This document shows, in pieces, positions 48,122 through 58,509 of a DNA stretch of 64,000 bases. Origin of the DNA: Cephalotus follicularis (taxonomy: Eukaryota; Streptophyta; Magnoliopsida; Oxalidales; Cephalotaceae); assembly GCA_001972305.1 (NCBI GenBank), contig BDDD01000911.1:319441-383440 (forward strand), read 5' to 3'. Below the pieces are notes generated by a model. The model was given only the letters and a program-made list of their open reading frames with translations. It was not told the origin of the DNA and did no database searches. Each line of letters begins with the position of its first letter. Position 1 is the first letter of the stretch. A program made the translations under genes and the position numbers.

Positions 48122-49288
48122 TTGGGTAGACAATTATGCGTGCCGGCTGATTCTGAAATCAGAGATGCCTTTTATCAGAGGCGCACAGCTCTCCGTTCTC
48201 CATACATCCTGGTTCTACAATAATGTATAGAGATCTGAAGGAAAATTTCTGGTGGAGTGGAATGAAGAGGGATGCAGCAGAGTATGTTGGGAGGTGTTTG
48301 GTCTTTTAGCAGGTCAAGATCAAACATCAGCGAGCCAGTGGATTGTTACAGCCCTTGGAGATTCCAATTTGATAATGGGAGAGTATTTCGATGGATTTTG
48401 TTACTGGTTCGCCAAGAAAATTCTGAAGGAATAATGCTATTTTGGTAGTGGTGGATCGATTGACCAAATTGGCTCACTTCTTGGATATTCGAGAGGATTT
48501 CTTTGTGGACTGTTTGGCGGAGGTTTTCCAAGGTTTTCCAACAGGAGATAGTGAGACTTCACCGGACACATGTATCCATTGTTTCGGATAGGGATCCCCG
48601 TTTCATTTCTAGATTTTGGAAGGGGTTTCAGAAGGCGTGGGGCACGCGGCTTAATTTCAATACAGCTTTCCACCCACAGAAAGATGGGCAGTCTGAGAGG
48701 ACTATCCACACTTTAGAGGACATGCTGAGGTCTTGTGCTTTAGAGTGGACTGGAAACTGGGATGAATATTTGAGCTTGGTGGAGTTTGCCTGCAACAACA
48801 GTTGGCATGCTAGCATTTGTATGGCTCCTTTCGAGGCTTTATATGGGAGGAAGTGTCGAGCTCCGACACGTTGGGATGAGGTTGGAGAAAGAGTTATTGA
48901 GGGACCCGAGCTAGTTCAGATCAATACTGATAAAGTGACTATAGCTAGGGAAAGATTGAAGGTAGCTCAGTCCAGGCAGAAGAGTTATTCAGGCAAACAT
49001 CGGAGGGACTTGGAGTTCAAAGTAGGTGAACATGTGTTTCTGAAGGTTTCACCATGGAAAGGAGTCTGTCGGTTTGGGTTGAAAGGAAAGTTGAGTCCTC
49101 GGTTTATAGGACCCTTTGAAGTTCTGGAAAAGGCTGGAGAAGTAGCTTATCGGTTAGCTTTGCCTCCACAGTTATCCCATGTCCATAACGTGTTCCATGT
49201 GTCTATGTTGAGGGGTTACCAGTACCATCCCCTACACGTGGTCCACTATCCTTTGGACAACATTAGGAAGGATTTATCGTGTGATTAG
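48122..49288 (+). pseudogene. Integrase of element B
   Basis: The N-terminal zinc-binding part (48122-48500) is frameshifted and its histidines and cysteines are mostly lost. The core begins near 48440 with VVVDRLTKLAHFLDIREDFF in a shifted frame. ORF 48503-49288 has the second catalytic Asp in IVSDRDPRFISRFWKGFQ and the Glu region in FHPQKDGQSERTIHTLEDML. It then has the chromovirus tail (CNNSWHASICMAPFEALYGR and LSPRFIGPFEVLEKAGEVAY). The stop at 49286-49288 precedes the chromodomain. Confidence 0.92.
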
Positions 49289-49437
49289 GAGGCTGAGGCT
49301 ATTCTGGATCGGCAAGAATGGGTTACTCGTAGCAAGACTATTTCGTTTGTCAAGGTCTTGTGGAAGAACCATTCGGAGCGGGAAGCTACGTGGGAATAGG
49401 AGAGCATGTTCAGGAGGAATATCGTCATCTTTTTTAA
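49289..49437 (+). pseudogene. Chromodomain of element B
   Basis: In frame with integrase but after its stop, the reading is EAEAILDRQEWVTRSKTISF, VKVLWKNHSEREATWE, a stop (TAG), then ESMFRRNIVIFF. This is the chromodomain that ends chromovirus integrases and is thought to steer insertion to heterochromatin. Confidence 0.88.
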
Positions 49438-49486
49438 TAACGTATGAGTATGGTTATGATTTCAGGATGAAATCCCTTTTTTAAAG
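49438..49486. other. pol-LTR junction of element B, purine tract deleted
   Basis: AGGATGAAATCCCTTTTTTAAAG is normally followed by a G-rich tract and the LTR start. Here it joins directly to CGTTTCCATGC, the 13th or so base of the LTR, so the purine tract and the LTR's first bases are gone. (The quoted run begins at 49464.). Confidence 0.8.
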
Positions 49487-51206
49487 CGTTTCCATGCTTA
49501 CGTGTTTATCGTTATATGTTTTGTTTAGGTCTTCTGTTATATGCCATGGTTTTTGGATCGTCCGATTTTATTTTGAAAAATTCATTGTTATTGTTTTCTG
49601 GGAGCTAAGCGTCAACGCCTTCATCAGAAACGTCAACGCTTTGGCATTGTGGAACACATCAACGCCCATAATCTTGACATCGACAAGTTTGGCTTTTAAA
49701 GGTGTAAACGTCGATGCCTTGACATTACCGTTGACGCTTAAGTCAGCTATCCTTATCTGTTTGGACGGTGGCTTTGTATGGAAGAAGAGATTCTTTCCAT
49801 TTTTATTTATCCGTTTTTCCTTCTTTGATTGGACCCGTATCTGCATGAAAGGAAAGTCATTAGTCACATGATTTTGCTATTAAATTTACACGTTTTCTTA
49901 GTTTTTAAAACTGATTGCTGCAATTCTTTAAAACCATATGCATTTTTATCAAATCCTGCACATCACTTTGTCAGCCTTGTTCTTCATCTTTTTGAAGTCT
50001 TTTGAAGGTACTTCCTGAATGAAAGTTATAGTTTTTATTATGTAGTTGTGTTATCGATCATTAGTTTGTATTAAAAGCATGCTAGCATTCATTTTGATCA
50101 TGATTTTAGAACCCTGTTGAGAGAGAATTTCTGCTGTTATTTTCTAAACTTGTTATCTATATCTATATATATATATATTGTTTATGCATCCAAAGTGTTA
50201 TACTGATATTTTGAAGTAAGGAAAACATGTTTTAGAACTGATATACATCACTGTTTTAAGATTTATATGAAGAAATGGGATTATAGTCTTTGTTTCAGCT
50301 TATTTTCTGCAATTTTTTTTTTCATGTTTTCGACGTAAAGCGTCGACGCCTATCGTAAGCGTCGACGCCTGTGTGTGTAATGTCTGTTTTTAAATGCCAT
50401 GCATGTGTCTAAGCGTCGACTATTTTGGGTACCCGTCGACGCTTATAGCTTAAACGTAGACGCTTTTGTCTACACATCGATGCTTATGTCGTGTTTTGCT
50501 GTATTGTTCTTCGAAGCTTTGTTCAGTATTTTGGTCATTGCTGTGTCAAAACCGTTGATGCCTATGTTAAGCGTCAACGCTTTTGACATGCATGTCGACG
50601 CTTTTGTTTACATGTCGACGCTTTGTTCTCGCAGTTTGATATTTTCGTCTTGTACATTGTTGTAATGTTTGGATTAATCTGATTAGGGTATTGATATCAT
50701 CCGTGGTGGAGATTAGAGTACTCCTTGTTTGCTTTTGTTTCGTATTCAGATTTGTTTAGTTTTCGATCAGCTAAGGTACGGATATTTCTTATTATTGGCC
50801 ATTCTCCGATTTTATTGAAATTGATTTTTTTCGTTGTTGGATATTCAGTTTTATTTTGAGTAAAATCTGTTTTATTACTAAGGTTAATATTACTGATTTT
50901 ATAATATGTGCATGATTTTTCACTATCGAAAATATGTTAAACGAACATAGTTTTCACTATCGAAAATATGTTAAATGGACATGGCTTCCACTTTCGGAAA
51001 TATGTTAATTTCAGATACGGATAAAATTTTGATTTCAAATATGTTCAGAAATTGTTTAGAAAATCTGTTTATGTTTTAAATTGTTTTAGAACAAAACAAT
51101 GTTTTTAGCATAATAACATACAAAGAAAAACTTACCTATGAGGTCTCATAGGCATGTTCTTTGGCACGGAGGACATGACACCTACCGTGGTGGTGTGATC
51201 GGTCTA

Positions 51207-51248
<42 letters not shown>
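49487..51248 (+). repeat. 3' LTR of element B, left part
   Basis: It starts CGTTTCCATGC, lacking the first bases, and matches the 5' LTR up to 50349. Beyond, it continues with sequence lost from the 5' copy. GCGTCGACGC motifs are dense at 50338-50640. A leader near 50700-50775 and a CATAGGCATG / CACCTACCGTGG block (51140-51190) match F3 near 60540-60610. It ends in a (CT)n run before the foreign insertion. Confidence 0.9.
51211..51248. repeat. (CT)19 microsatellite
   Basis: Nineteen CT units at the left edge of the pararetrovirus-like insertion. F3 has only GTGTCTCTG at the homologous place, so the run expanded here or arose with the insertion. Confidence 0.95.
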
Positions 51249-51249
<1 letters not shown>

Positions 51250-51285
51250 AATTTTCCTCTTTCTTCACTTAAACACAATTGTTAA

Positions 51286-52520
51286 ATTGTTTTAATTGAA
51301 ATACTGAATTTAAATTTAACTTTCTCCACACTGTCAGACGGATATACCGATCATATCGATGGATAAGTTAAAGCAATTGATAAAATGTTTGGCCTTTATT
51401 CAAAGAATCTTATCGGAATAGTAACCGAAAAACTCAATGAACAGTGGCAATCTTTGATGAATAGTGAATAGTAAACTCAATGAATAGTGATGAAATTCAA
51501 TAAATAGTACTAGAACATTCAATCAATAGTAAACAAAATACATAAAAACATATATATACTATATACATAAGAACATAATAATACTTAATAAAACATAATA
51601 AAACTTACTTGAAAGCTGAATATTTACACTATGTACAAAGCTTTCTTGAAATAACACTTACATAAAAACTGGAATATGTACAAACTTACTTGAAATGTTT
51701 GTCGGCTCTTATGCCAGAATGTTTACAATGCTTCAATTGTTGAATGGTTACAACTCTCAGTGTTTACACTCAGGCTCTAAGTGTTTACATAAGAGAGGAA
51801 TGGTTTAGAGAATTGTTTGGAGAATTGTTGAAATGGTTTGGGAGAATTGTTTGTGACTTGCTTCCAATCTTTGGAAGAAGGAATGGTTTGAGAGAGAATT
51901 GCTTGCAAAATTTGGTTCTAAACTTTGCTTGCTTTTAATGAGTGAGGGGAGGCTTGTATATATAAGCCTTGGAGTGAGATTACTATTTGTGAATAGTAAT
52001 TTTTCTGGTGGAGTTACTGTTTATGAATAGTAACTTGTCTGCTGAGTGCTTCAAATAGTGAATGGCGGCTATGCTGACGTGTCTGCTAACGCTTCTGCTG
52101 CAATACTGTAATTTTGTTGGTGCAGAGTACTTTACTGCAATCTTCGTAATTTGTTGGTGTAGGGTTTATACTGCAATTTTTTTGATGTAGTGCTTGTACT
52201 GCAATTCTGTTGGTACAGCTTATGTACTGCAATCTTGTTGATACACATCTCATTTTGTAATTCTACCAATGTCTTTCCATTCTTTTATTTTTGACGTAAT
52301 AATGTGGCCATAGATTTTGATCTTCTTTGTCAAGAGTCCCATCTTGGATCAAATCTTCTTCATAGAATTTTATCAGTGGGAGGAAATTGGTTTGCATGTT
52401 GAAACGGATATCACCATAAAATTGTTTTGAATAGATTTTTTGGATTTGATCTTCTGCAACTAATTTTGTGTGATATGGAAGTTCAAAATGATCCCAATTG
52501 GCTGCAACTGTTTTAGCTCT
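51286..52520 (-). other. Intergenic region of pararetrovirus-like insertion
   Basis: Non-coding. It has repeats of AATAGTGAATAGTAA-type words (51440-51500 and 51985-52050) and three or four copies of an about 30-base unit containing TACTGCAAT(C/T)TTGTTG (52100-52250). In a circular pararetrovirus genome this would be the region between the polymerase and the leader. Confidence 0.6.
51956..51966 (-). promoter_or_regulatory. Possible TATA box of pararetrovirus-like insertion
   Basis: The minus strand reads CTTATATATAC, within a short near-palindrome GGCTTGTATATATAAGCC (51951-51968). Its position downstream of the polymerase and upstream of the region that would lead to the primer site on a circle fits a pararetroviral transcript promoter. 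This is inference from position only. Confidence 0.4.
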
Positions 52521-54635
52521 TCAATGACAAATTTGTTCTTCCAAGGGAAGTGGGCAATCCCATAAATCTGATTTTATGAGATGAGGGGGATTTTTAAATC
52601 CTTTGATGTGGATGAGGTGTTTTGCTGGTTCGATATGGTGAATAAATTCTGGTGGTGTGGATTTAATCATCATTTGGACTGCTGGGAATCCTGTAATCAT
52701 GAAATTCATGCCTACCAGCGAGATTTTTCTTCCGAATGAATCAAAATGGCTAGGATCAGTGAACAATACTTGTTGGAGCATTCCATGATCCATGAGGAAT
52801 TGTGGAGTTATTGATTTGTTGTGGAAAACATATTCATGTGGGCCAGAGAGGTCCCAACATGCTGTGTAAATGGTGTATGCCAAATGGCATGTACAAGAAT
52901 AATGAATGGTTGGGATGTTTTGACAAGTGTCTAATATTTGTGGACAATCCTTGTATCGATCATGTGGAAGATAATATGAGAGATGGCTAGTAGAAATCTT
53001 GTGAAAAAATTCGGGATTAGAGGCGATACCTCTAAGAAAGTTTTGTATGAGTTCAAAATTTTTGAAAAGATTTTGGTTTCTTCTATTTTGAATGTCTTCC
53101 ACTATTTCAAGGAGATTGTAATCACTTAATTTTCGAAGAATAGAATTGGGGAAAAAGAAGGCTCTTGAATTTCTTATTTCCATCTCAGTGGGAGATAGAA
53201 TTTCTTTTTTCAAATTTTTGTTTGAATGTTTTATTTCTATCTCAGTGGGAGATAGAATGTCTTCCCTCAAATGTTTTAATTCTTTTGGAGAAAGGAATCT
53301 CTCTTCTCTAAATTGTTTTACTTCCTTTGGAGTCAGAAATTTTTCTTTACTTAAAATTTTTTCCATTTCTATGAGATACAAATCTTCATCATCAAATGGT
53401 AATCCTTCCATCGGCTGTAAAATAAAAGAGAGAATGTTAACATAATCATGAAAAGGTTTTGGAAGATTATTGAAAATTTGATTTGTTTGAAAAATGTTTT
53501 CCTGTTTGTAATACTCAATATTTTCGTATGTAAGATTTGTTTTGAGTATACATAACAGTTGTAAATGACTATCAATTGATTCATCTCCTTTTAGGAGTTC
53601 AGAAGTCAAAATTCTTTTTTCTCTTCTTGTTAGAGATTTGTAATAATTTTGAAGTGTGTTAAGCATATACAATAATGGGTCCGGAAATAAATGTAATTTT
53701 TCACAGAAGTTGTGTAAATGCCAAATTGTTAAATTTTTAATTTCTATTGAATTGGGAAACGTTAAATTGTCATAAATAGTAGAAAATACTAAATATGAAA
53801 CTGGTAATTGTTTTTTATTGACAATAACGTTTGAGAATTTTTTGGAAAATAAAGTAGATCTTTGAATGGGTATATAATGGTTACAAAAAATAAACAAATA
53901 CAACTTTGTTCTTGATAGTACTAATTTATTGGTTAGAACAATGGATTTGTTATTAACGTATTCAATTGGTAAGGATGAAAATGGTTTGAAAAACTCATTC
54001 ATAATTTTTTGAATTCTTCTAGATGCATCTTGGGAACTTAATAAAATAATAGTCCACTCGTAGCATCTAAATGATGTATAAACTTTAATTTTTATTGTCT
54101 TGTAATTCATAACTGATTTTTGTACACAAAATGTTGTACAGTTCCAAAGAGATTTGCTAGGTTTAATTAATTTTTTATTTAATAATTCTTGAATATCCTT
54201 TTCACAATATTTCATTAATTCATAATTCATTTGAATTGGTTTTGATTTAATGGGAATGTTTAGTTCAATAACATTCTTTTCATATGGTAAGGACACCATA
54301 TGTCGTTTCCTGTGCCAAAAGACATCGGGAAGTTCTGAACAAAGATTGTTAATTATGCTTATTTTTAATGAACCAATTTTTTCTTTAATTTGTGAATTTT
54401 GTAATTGATTTTCAAGTTTCTTATTTGATAATTCTTGTTTCATAGAATACAAATGATCTTCTTTTGCTTTTATTAGACTTATAGAATGTTCCTTAAATAA
54501 GGAAAATGTTTTTAAAAGGTTAATATCTTTGGTAATGGGTTTTTCATTGAAAGCAAACAGTAATTTTTGTTGAAATAATTTTGTTGTAATTCCTTCATTT
54601 GTTACTTTAAATGGTTTAATAATTTCTAAAAATGG
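52521..54635 (-). pseudogene. Pararetrovirus-like RT remnant with unknown C-terminal region
   Basis: The 643-codon ORF (54452-52521) is in frame with the protease ORF upstream, from which only the stop at 54638-54636 separates it. Early residues show LPDVFWHRKRHMVSLPY, PIQMNYELMKYC and LIKPSKSLWNC, the entry of caulimovirid RT. About 100 residues in, the similarity ends; the catalytic box and RNase H are absent. Around residues 380-440 are four related repeats (FLTPKEVKQFREER, FLSPKELKHLRED, ILSPTEIEIKHS, ILSPTEMEIRNS). The last 150 residues, with CTCHLAYTIYTACWDLSG and SDLWDCPLPLEEQ, are unfamiliar to me. A 643-codon open frame after loss of the RT core is unexpected. Confidence 0.65.
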
Positions 54636-56135
54636 TTAACCTAGGATTATTCCTATGTCTAAATCTTTAACTAAAATGAATAATTGTTTAATGCAAATAC
54701 CTTCATTGCAGATATGTACATTAGTGACTTTGAAATTCACTCTAAGATTTTCGCCATTTGCAGTGGACAATTTTTGTTTAGTTTTTTCAAAATACTTTGT
54801 TGGAATTAATCCTTCTTGTATACAATTCATTTGTGCTCCTGAATCTATTAGGGCAATAGTTTGAAGTTTAAAAGAATTTTGTATTGTGATAGTAATGTTA
54901 ACATGCCATTTCTGATAAGTTATTTTTTCAATCAGATTGATGAATTTGGTCGATGTTTCACCCTGATCAATTTGTTCAATTTCTTTATCAGAGGAGGATG
55001 AAGACGAATGTTTTTGTAGTAAAACTTGTTCTAAATGTATAATACGTTTCTTAGTTTTTTGTTTAAATTTTTGTAATTCTTGTTTAGTATCTTTGATTTC
55101 TTTTTGTAAATCTTGTAAGGATATATTTTGTTTTGAAGAATCTTCAAATCTTTGGAATATTTTTTGTAATGTATAAGGTTGACTTATTGATGTTGAAGGC
55201 TCATTTGTTATTAAATCTTTTAATTTTAATAAATATTCTATTTTTAATTCTGGATTATCAATCTTATCGGCTAATTTTAGTAATAGATTTGTTTCCTTTT
55301 GTTTGTCAATGTTTATCATACAAATTGTTGGAATTTTATTATTTTTAATTTTTTGATTAATTTTTTGAATAATGGTAATTTGTTTTGTAGTAAGATGTTT
55401 ATTTTCTTTCTTAATTTTATCTTGCTCAGAATTGTGAATATTAAATTTATTGGATTCTTGTTCAGAAATTAAAGAAGAATTTTTTAAATCTTGGACACGT
55501 GTAAGAGGAACTAGATGTTGGAAATATTCAGGTTCTTCTTTCTCAGAATTTTGTTCATTAATTTTTTCAATTTGTAAAGGAGTTGTTAAAATTTTATTTG
55601 TTTCAATTGTTTCAGGCAACTGATCATTAACTGTTTCTTTAAGAGAGTAATCATTTTCTTCAAAATAATTTTTTAAATCTTTTTCTTTGGAAATTTGTTC
55701 ATTACAAGTATCTATCTCTTTAGATAATGAATGAATATTTTCTTTTCCAAAATGATTTTCAAAATGAATTTTATTTTGTAAATCATTATTTTTATTGTTT
55801 TGTTGACTAATGTAAATTGGTAAATAGTCAAAAAACAACACGTGAGAATTGGTCATGATCATAAGCTCATACCACGATTTTCGAATATTGTTTTGTTCTT
55901 CTTCAGAATATTTTTTGAAAAACTTGATTCTTTTTTGTAAGTATTTTTCTTGAAGGAAATCTTTTCGAATTAAATATTTGTTGATTTCAAATGGTTCAAA
56001 ATCGTTATTTTTTCCATTTTTATTTTGACTAATGTAAATTGGTAGATAGTAAAAAAACATAACGTGAGATTTGATTTTAATCATAAACTCATACCATGCA
56101 GTTCGAATATCATTTTGTTCTTTTTCAGAATACAT
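54636..56135 (-). pseudogene. Pararetrovirus-like polyprotein part with aspartic protease
   Basis: The frame of 499 codons starts with two tandem copies of a WYE(F/L)MI...SHV(M/L)FF-YLPIYISQ segment, followed by a lysine-, glutamate- and asparagine-rich stretch. A coiled-coil-like segment (LQDLQKEIKDTKQELQKFKQ) follows near 55130-55070. The C-terminus carries an aspartic protease with ALIDSGAQMNCIQEG (active site near 54850) and ends DLDIGIILG at an in-frame stop. The order coiled coil, protease, RT matches caulimovirid polyproteins. The upstream knuckle ORF overlaps it by 55 bases in another frame. Confidence 0.7.
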
Positions 56136-56235
56136 ATCAAAAATATGTTTCTTTTTTGCAAATATTTTTCTTGTAGAAAATCCTTTCTAATCAAGTATTT
56201 ATTGATTTTGAATGATTTATTTATTTTGTTTATTT
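55790..56235 (-). repeat. About 222-bp tandem duplication in pararetrovirus-like ORF
   Basis: AACGTGAGA near 56058 and ACACGTGAGA near 55838 begin matching stretches that run through the ATACCA(C/T)G, TTCGAATAT and AAGTATTT words. The encoded segments match at the protein level (YLPIYISQ in both, INKYLIRKDFLQEKYLQKR also found twice). The copies have diverged by substitutions and indels, which shifts frame in one of them. Confidence 0.85.
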
Positions 56236-56506
56236 GAAGTTCTTTTTTAGAATTTATTTTTAATCTTTTGTGACAAATTTTTCTAGTATGATTACGTAAT
56301 CCACAAAAATAACAATTATATGATTTTTTATTTGGTTCTTGCAGATTTTCTTTTTCTTTCATTTCTTCTTTGTTTGAAATCTTTTGGAGTTTCCAATTTT
56401 GTCTTTGTTTTATTCTTTCATCTAATTTTTTATCTTTGTTTGAATTATTCTTAGTTTCTGAACCTTTGTACAATATCAAAGATATAGCCTTAAGTAATTT
56501 ATTCAT
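56081..56506 (-). pseudogene. Zinc-knuckle ORF of pararetrovirus-like insertion
   Basis: A 141-codon lysine- and asparagine-rich frame with a CCHC knuckle CYFCGLRNHTRKIC (C-x2-C-x4-H-x4-C) near 56312-56270, the nucleic-acid binding motif of coat/Gag proteins. It ends by repeating the INKYLIRKDFLQEKYLQKR segment and then runs out of frame with the protease ORF. The start is the first ATG after the primer site in this frame (56506). Confidence 0.7.
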
Positions 56507-56741
56507 GTTGAATTATTTTTAAAGTTTTCAATTTTCCTACGTGCGAATAAATTGATCCCTCTAGCGCTCTAAGCGTAGTTTCGATGATCTAGTCGGGACT
56601 TACACTCCTCTTCTGCCCTTATCACCCCAATTCAATTAGAGCTAGTAACCGATCGTTCCAGTGCAGATGCACCCTACCCACACGTTTCAAAACTTAGGCT
56701 TTAAGAATTAATTCAGATGACATAAACTATCCAAGGTTTTT
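56507..56741. other. Leader between primer site and first ORF of pararetrovirus-like insertion
   Basis: Non-coding, about 235 bases. I see no conserved element other than the primer site at its right edge. Confidence 0.5.
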
Positions 56742-56754
56742 GGCTCTGATACCA
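56742..56754 (-). other. tRNA-Met primer binding site of pararetrovirus-like insertion
   Basis: The minus strand reads TGGTATCAGAGCC, a perfect match to the initiator tRNA-Met primer site used by plant pararetroviruses and many LTR elements. It is on the same strand as the knuckle, protease and RT frames and upstream of them. Confidence 0.85.
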
Positions 56755-57208
56755 TTTGGGGAACGGAAGCTAAGAGCAATTTAAGCAGAGATAAATAACA
56801 GATAAACGTATAAAATAAAGCCAAAATACAAGGAAGATAGTTAAAACAGAGATAGTTCAAACAAAGAATATAATAATGAAATACTTAAAGCATATGAACA
56901 CTAATAATAGTGACTGGAAATATATAAACAAACTTAAAGTATATACGTACTAATTATATGGACAGAAAAATATATATATAATTTATACAGACTGAAAGTA
57001 TATAAATAAATTGAAATTACTGAGGACCAGATAACTGGAATTAATACTGAAGAAATTAAATGGAAAATGATCCACACTGGCAGGACGCTGTCCTATGTAG
57101 ATGGATCTTTTCAATACTGAAAGTAAATACTGAATTTAAATGTAAAAGACACCACACTGTATGGAGGTACAACCTTCCTTATCGTTGGGTCTTAAACACA
57201 ATTGTTAA

Positions 57209-57957
57209 TACTGAATGTAAATACTGAATGTAAAATATATATCCTGAGGGCAGGGTATGGATCTTTTTGAGACGTATGAGTCGACTCTAGTTATTATCAG
57301 ATTCAGATTCAGATTTGGGATTGATTGTGTAGTGCCGTACACATCTTTCCGTTAGAGCATGTAGGCCTCGCGAACCCCTTACACTTATATATATGTACAT
57401 CAGATCTCTGTTATGGAATTATGAAATCAGATAAAGTTATGACAATTTTGATTATATGCCTTTCAGAAGGTTATGAAGATTTTATAACTGTTTTATTTAA
57501 ATATTCTGCTTTACATTATAAAGAATATTTAATCATGTTATTTTCTTATTTTTAAAGTTTAGATATTTGTTAAATGTTCGTTTACTATTTTACATTCATT
57601 TTCTGTACTGAGTTTTGCTCAACCACGTTTTTGTTTCCATGCTGCAGGTTTTCAGGAGCATCGGGGAAATGTGTGATGATAGTTATCTACCTATGTCTGA
57701 GGATCATCTAGGAGATTGGTCCATTTGGGTTTTTAGTAGGGTTATGGTCATGTTTGGGCCAGCTTTTTGAACAGTGCTTGATTTCATTTTATGGTTTTAG
57801 ATTCGGATTACGTTAAAGTTTTTCAGACTATGTTTTCAGATTATGATATGTTTTTGGATTATGTCTTAGACCACTACGTATTTTGAATAAAGATAAGATT
57901 ATGCTTTGAGTTCATGTTTAGATGTGTTATGTATTATGACCTATAAGGGCTGTTACA
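57209..57957 (+). repeat. 3' LTR of element B, right part
   Basis: From about 57243 it resumes similarity to F3 (60640-61367). Shared blocks are GAGACGTATGAGTCGACTCTAG, TGTAGTGCCGTACAC, CTGAGTTTTGCTCAACCACG, CAGGTTTTCAGGAGCA and the end GGGCTGTTACA at 57957. GATGC follows as target duplication. The base-level junction with the insertion lies between 57209 and 57243. (First block spans 57271-57292.). Confidence 0.85.
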
Positions 57958-58509
57958 GATGCCATCTTGATTCGTAATATTGCTTTTGGTATTGTTCTCA
58001 GATGTTGTAATCTTTAAATTATTTTGATGAAATCCGCTTGTTTTTTACATCTTGCTTTTATCATTTGGTTTGAATTTAAACTAATGATTTGATGTTTGGT
58101 TAACCAACAAGGTCATTAACCCAACTTGCTACCCTTAGGTGTTTAATTATGCAAATTTTATCAGAGTGATCATTCCTAATTTACCTCAGTTTTTTTTTAC
58201 CCCAAATCCAACTTTTGGATTTCGGTTCCTCAACGGAAAGAATTGACTTTGGCATCCACCTTTGGACCACCGTTGTCACATGCACTTTCAGTGAGGTGAA
58301 TGTTCTTGAATATATTCGATTTTTTGGGTCCCCTATCCAGCTCTTGGATTTTAGCCCACCAACCGAGGGATAAGTTACCAAAGATTGTATCTCGGGGTTT
58401 CCTTGTGGTTTGCTTACTTAATTGAAATCACAACAATAAATCTGAGATAACTTTTATTAATAAAACTTATAATACTTTGATTAGGTAGGAAGATCTCACT
58501 ACTGATGGT
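57958..58509 (-). other. 3' region of Tat element E between antisense ORF and integrase
   Basis: Non-coding DNA that resumes element E after element B. It starts with the right GATGC duplication. It contains two related phrases, CCAACTTTTGGATTTCGG (about 58208) and CCAGCTCTTGGATTTTAGCC (about 58336), and otherwise no motif. Confidence 0.5.

Larger units (their letters stand above)
51268..57208 (-). mobile_element. Endogenous pararetrovirus-like insertion in 3' LTR of element B
   Basis: The block is AT-rich, unlike its surroundings. On the minus strand it has a 13-base tRNA-Met primer site (56754-56742), a CCHC knuckle, an aspartic protease, the entry of a caulimovirid-type reverse transcriptase and a long unknown tail. 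No integrase, no LTR pair and no RNase H are visible, which argues for a plant pararetrovirus relative over an LTR retrotransposon. The 18-bp word CTTAAACACAATTGTTAA occurs at both edges (51268-51285 and 57191-57208). Exact junctions are uncertain by some tens of bases. The frames are broken and the RT core is missing, so it is inert. Confidence 0.7.
39794..57957 (+). mobile_element. Element B: Tekay-type chromovirus with two nested insertions
   Basis: The left end TGTAATATCCCG (39794) and right end GGGCTGTTACA (57957) are bracketed by the perfect 5-bp repeat GATGC (39789-39793 and 57958-57962), although they lie 18 kb apart. Inside are a 5' LTR piece, an Athila element, gag knuckle, protease, RT, RNase H, integrase, chromodomain and a 3' LTR split by a pararetrovirus-like insertion. 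Gypsy domain order plus a C-terminal chromodomain indicates the Tekay/Del branch. A deletion removed the rest of the 5' LTR and most of gag. Confidence 0.93.

Noticed and set aside
54655..55348. Plus-strand ORFs inside the pararetrovirus-like block
   Set aside because: They are antisense shadows of the protease-bearing frame in AT-rich DNA.
51268..57208. LTR retrotransposon interpretation of the AT-rich insertion
   Set aside because: The sequence next to the primer site (from 56755) does not recur at the other end, so no LTR pair exists, and integrase is absent. It remains possible if both LTRs were lost.
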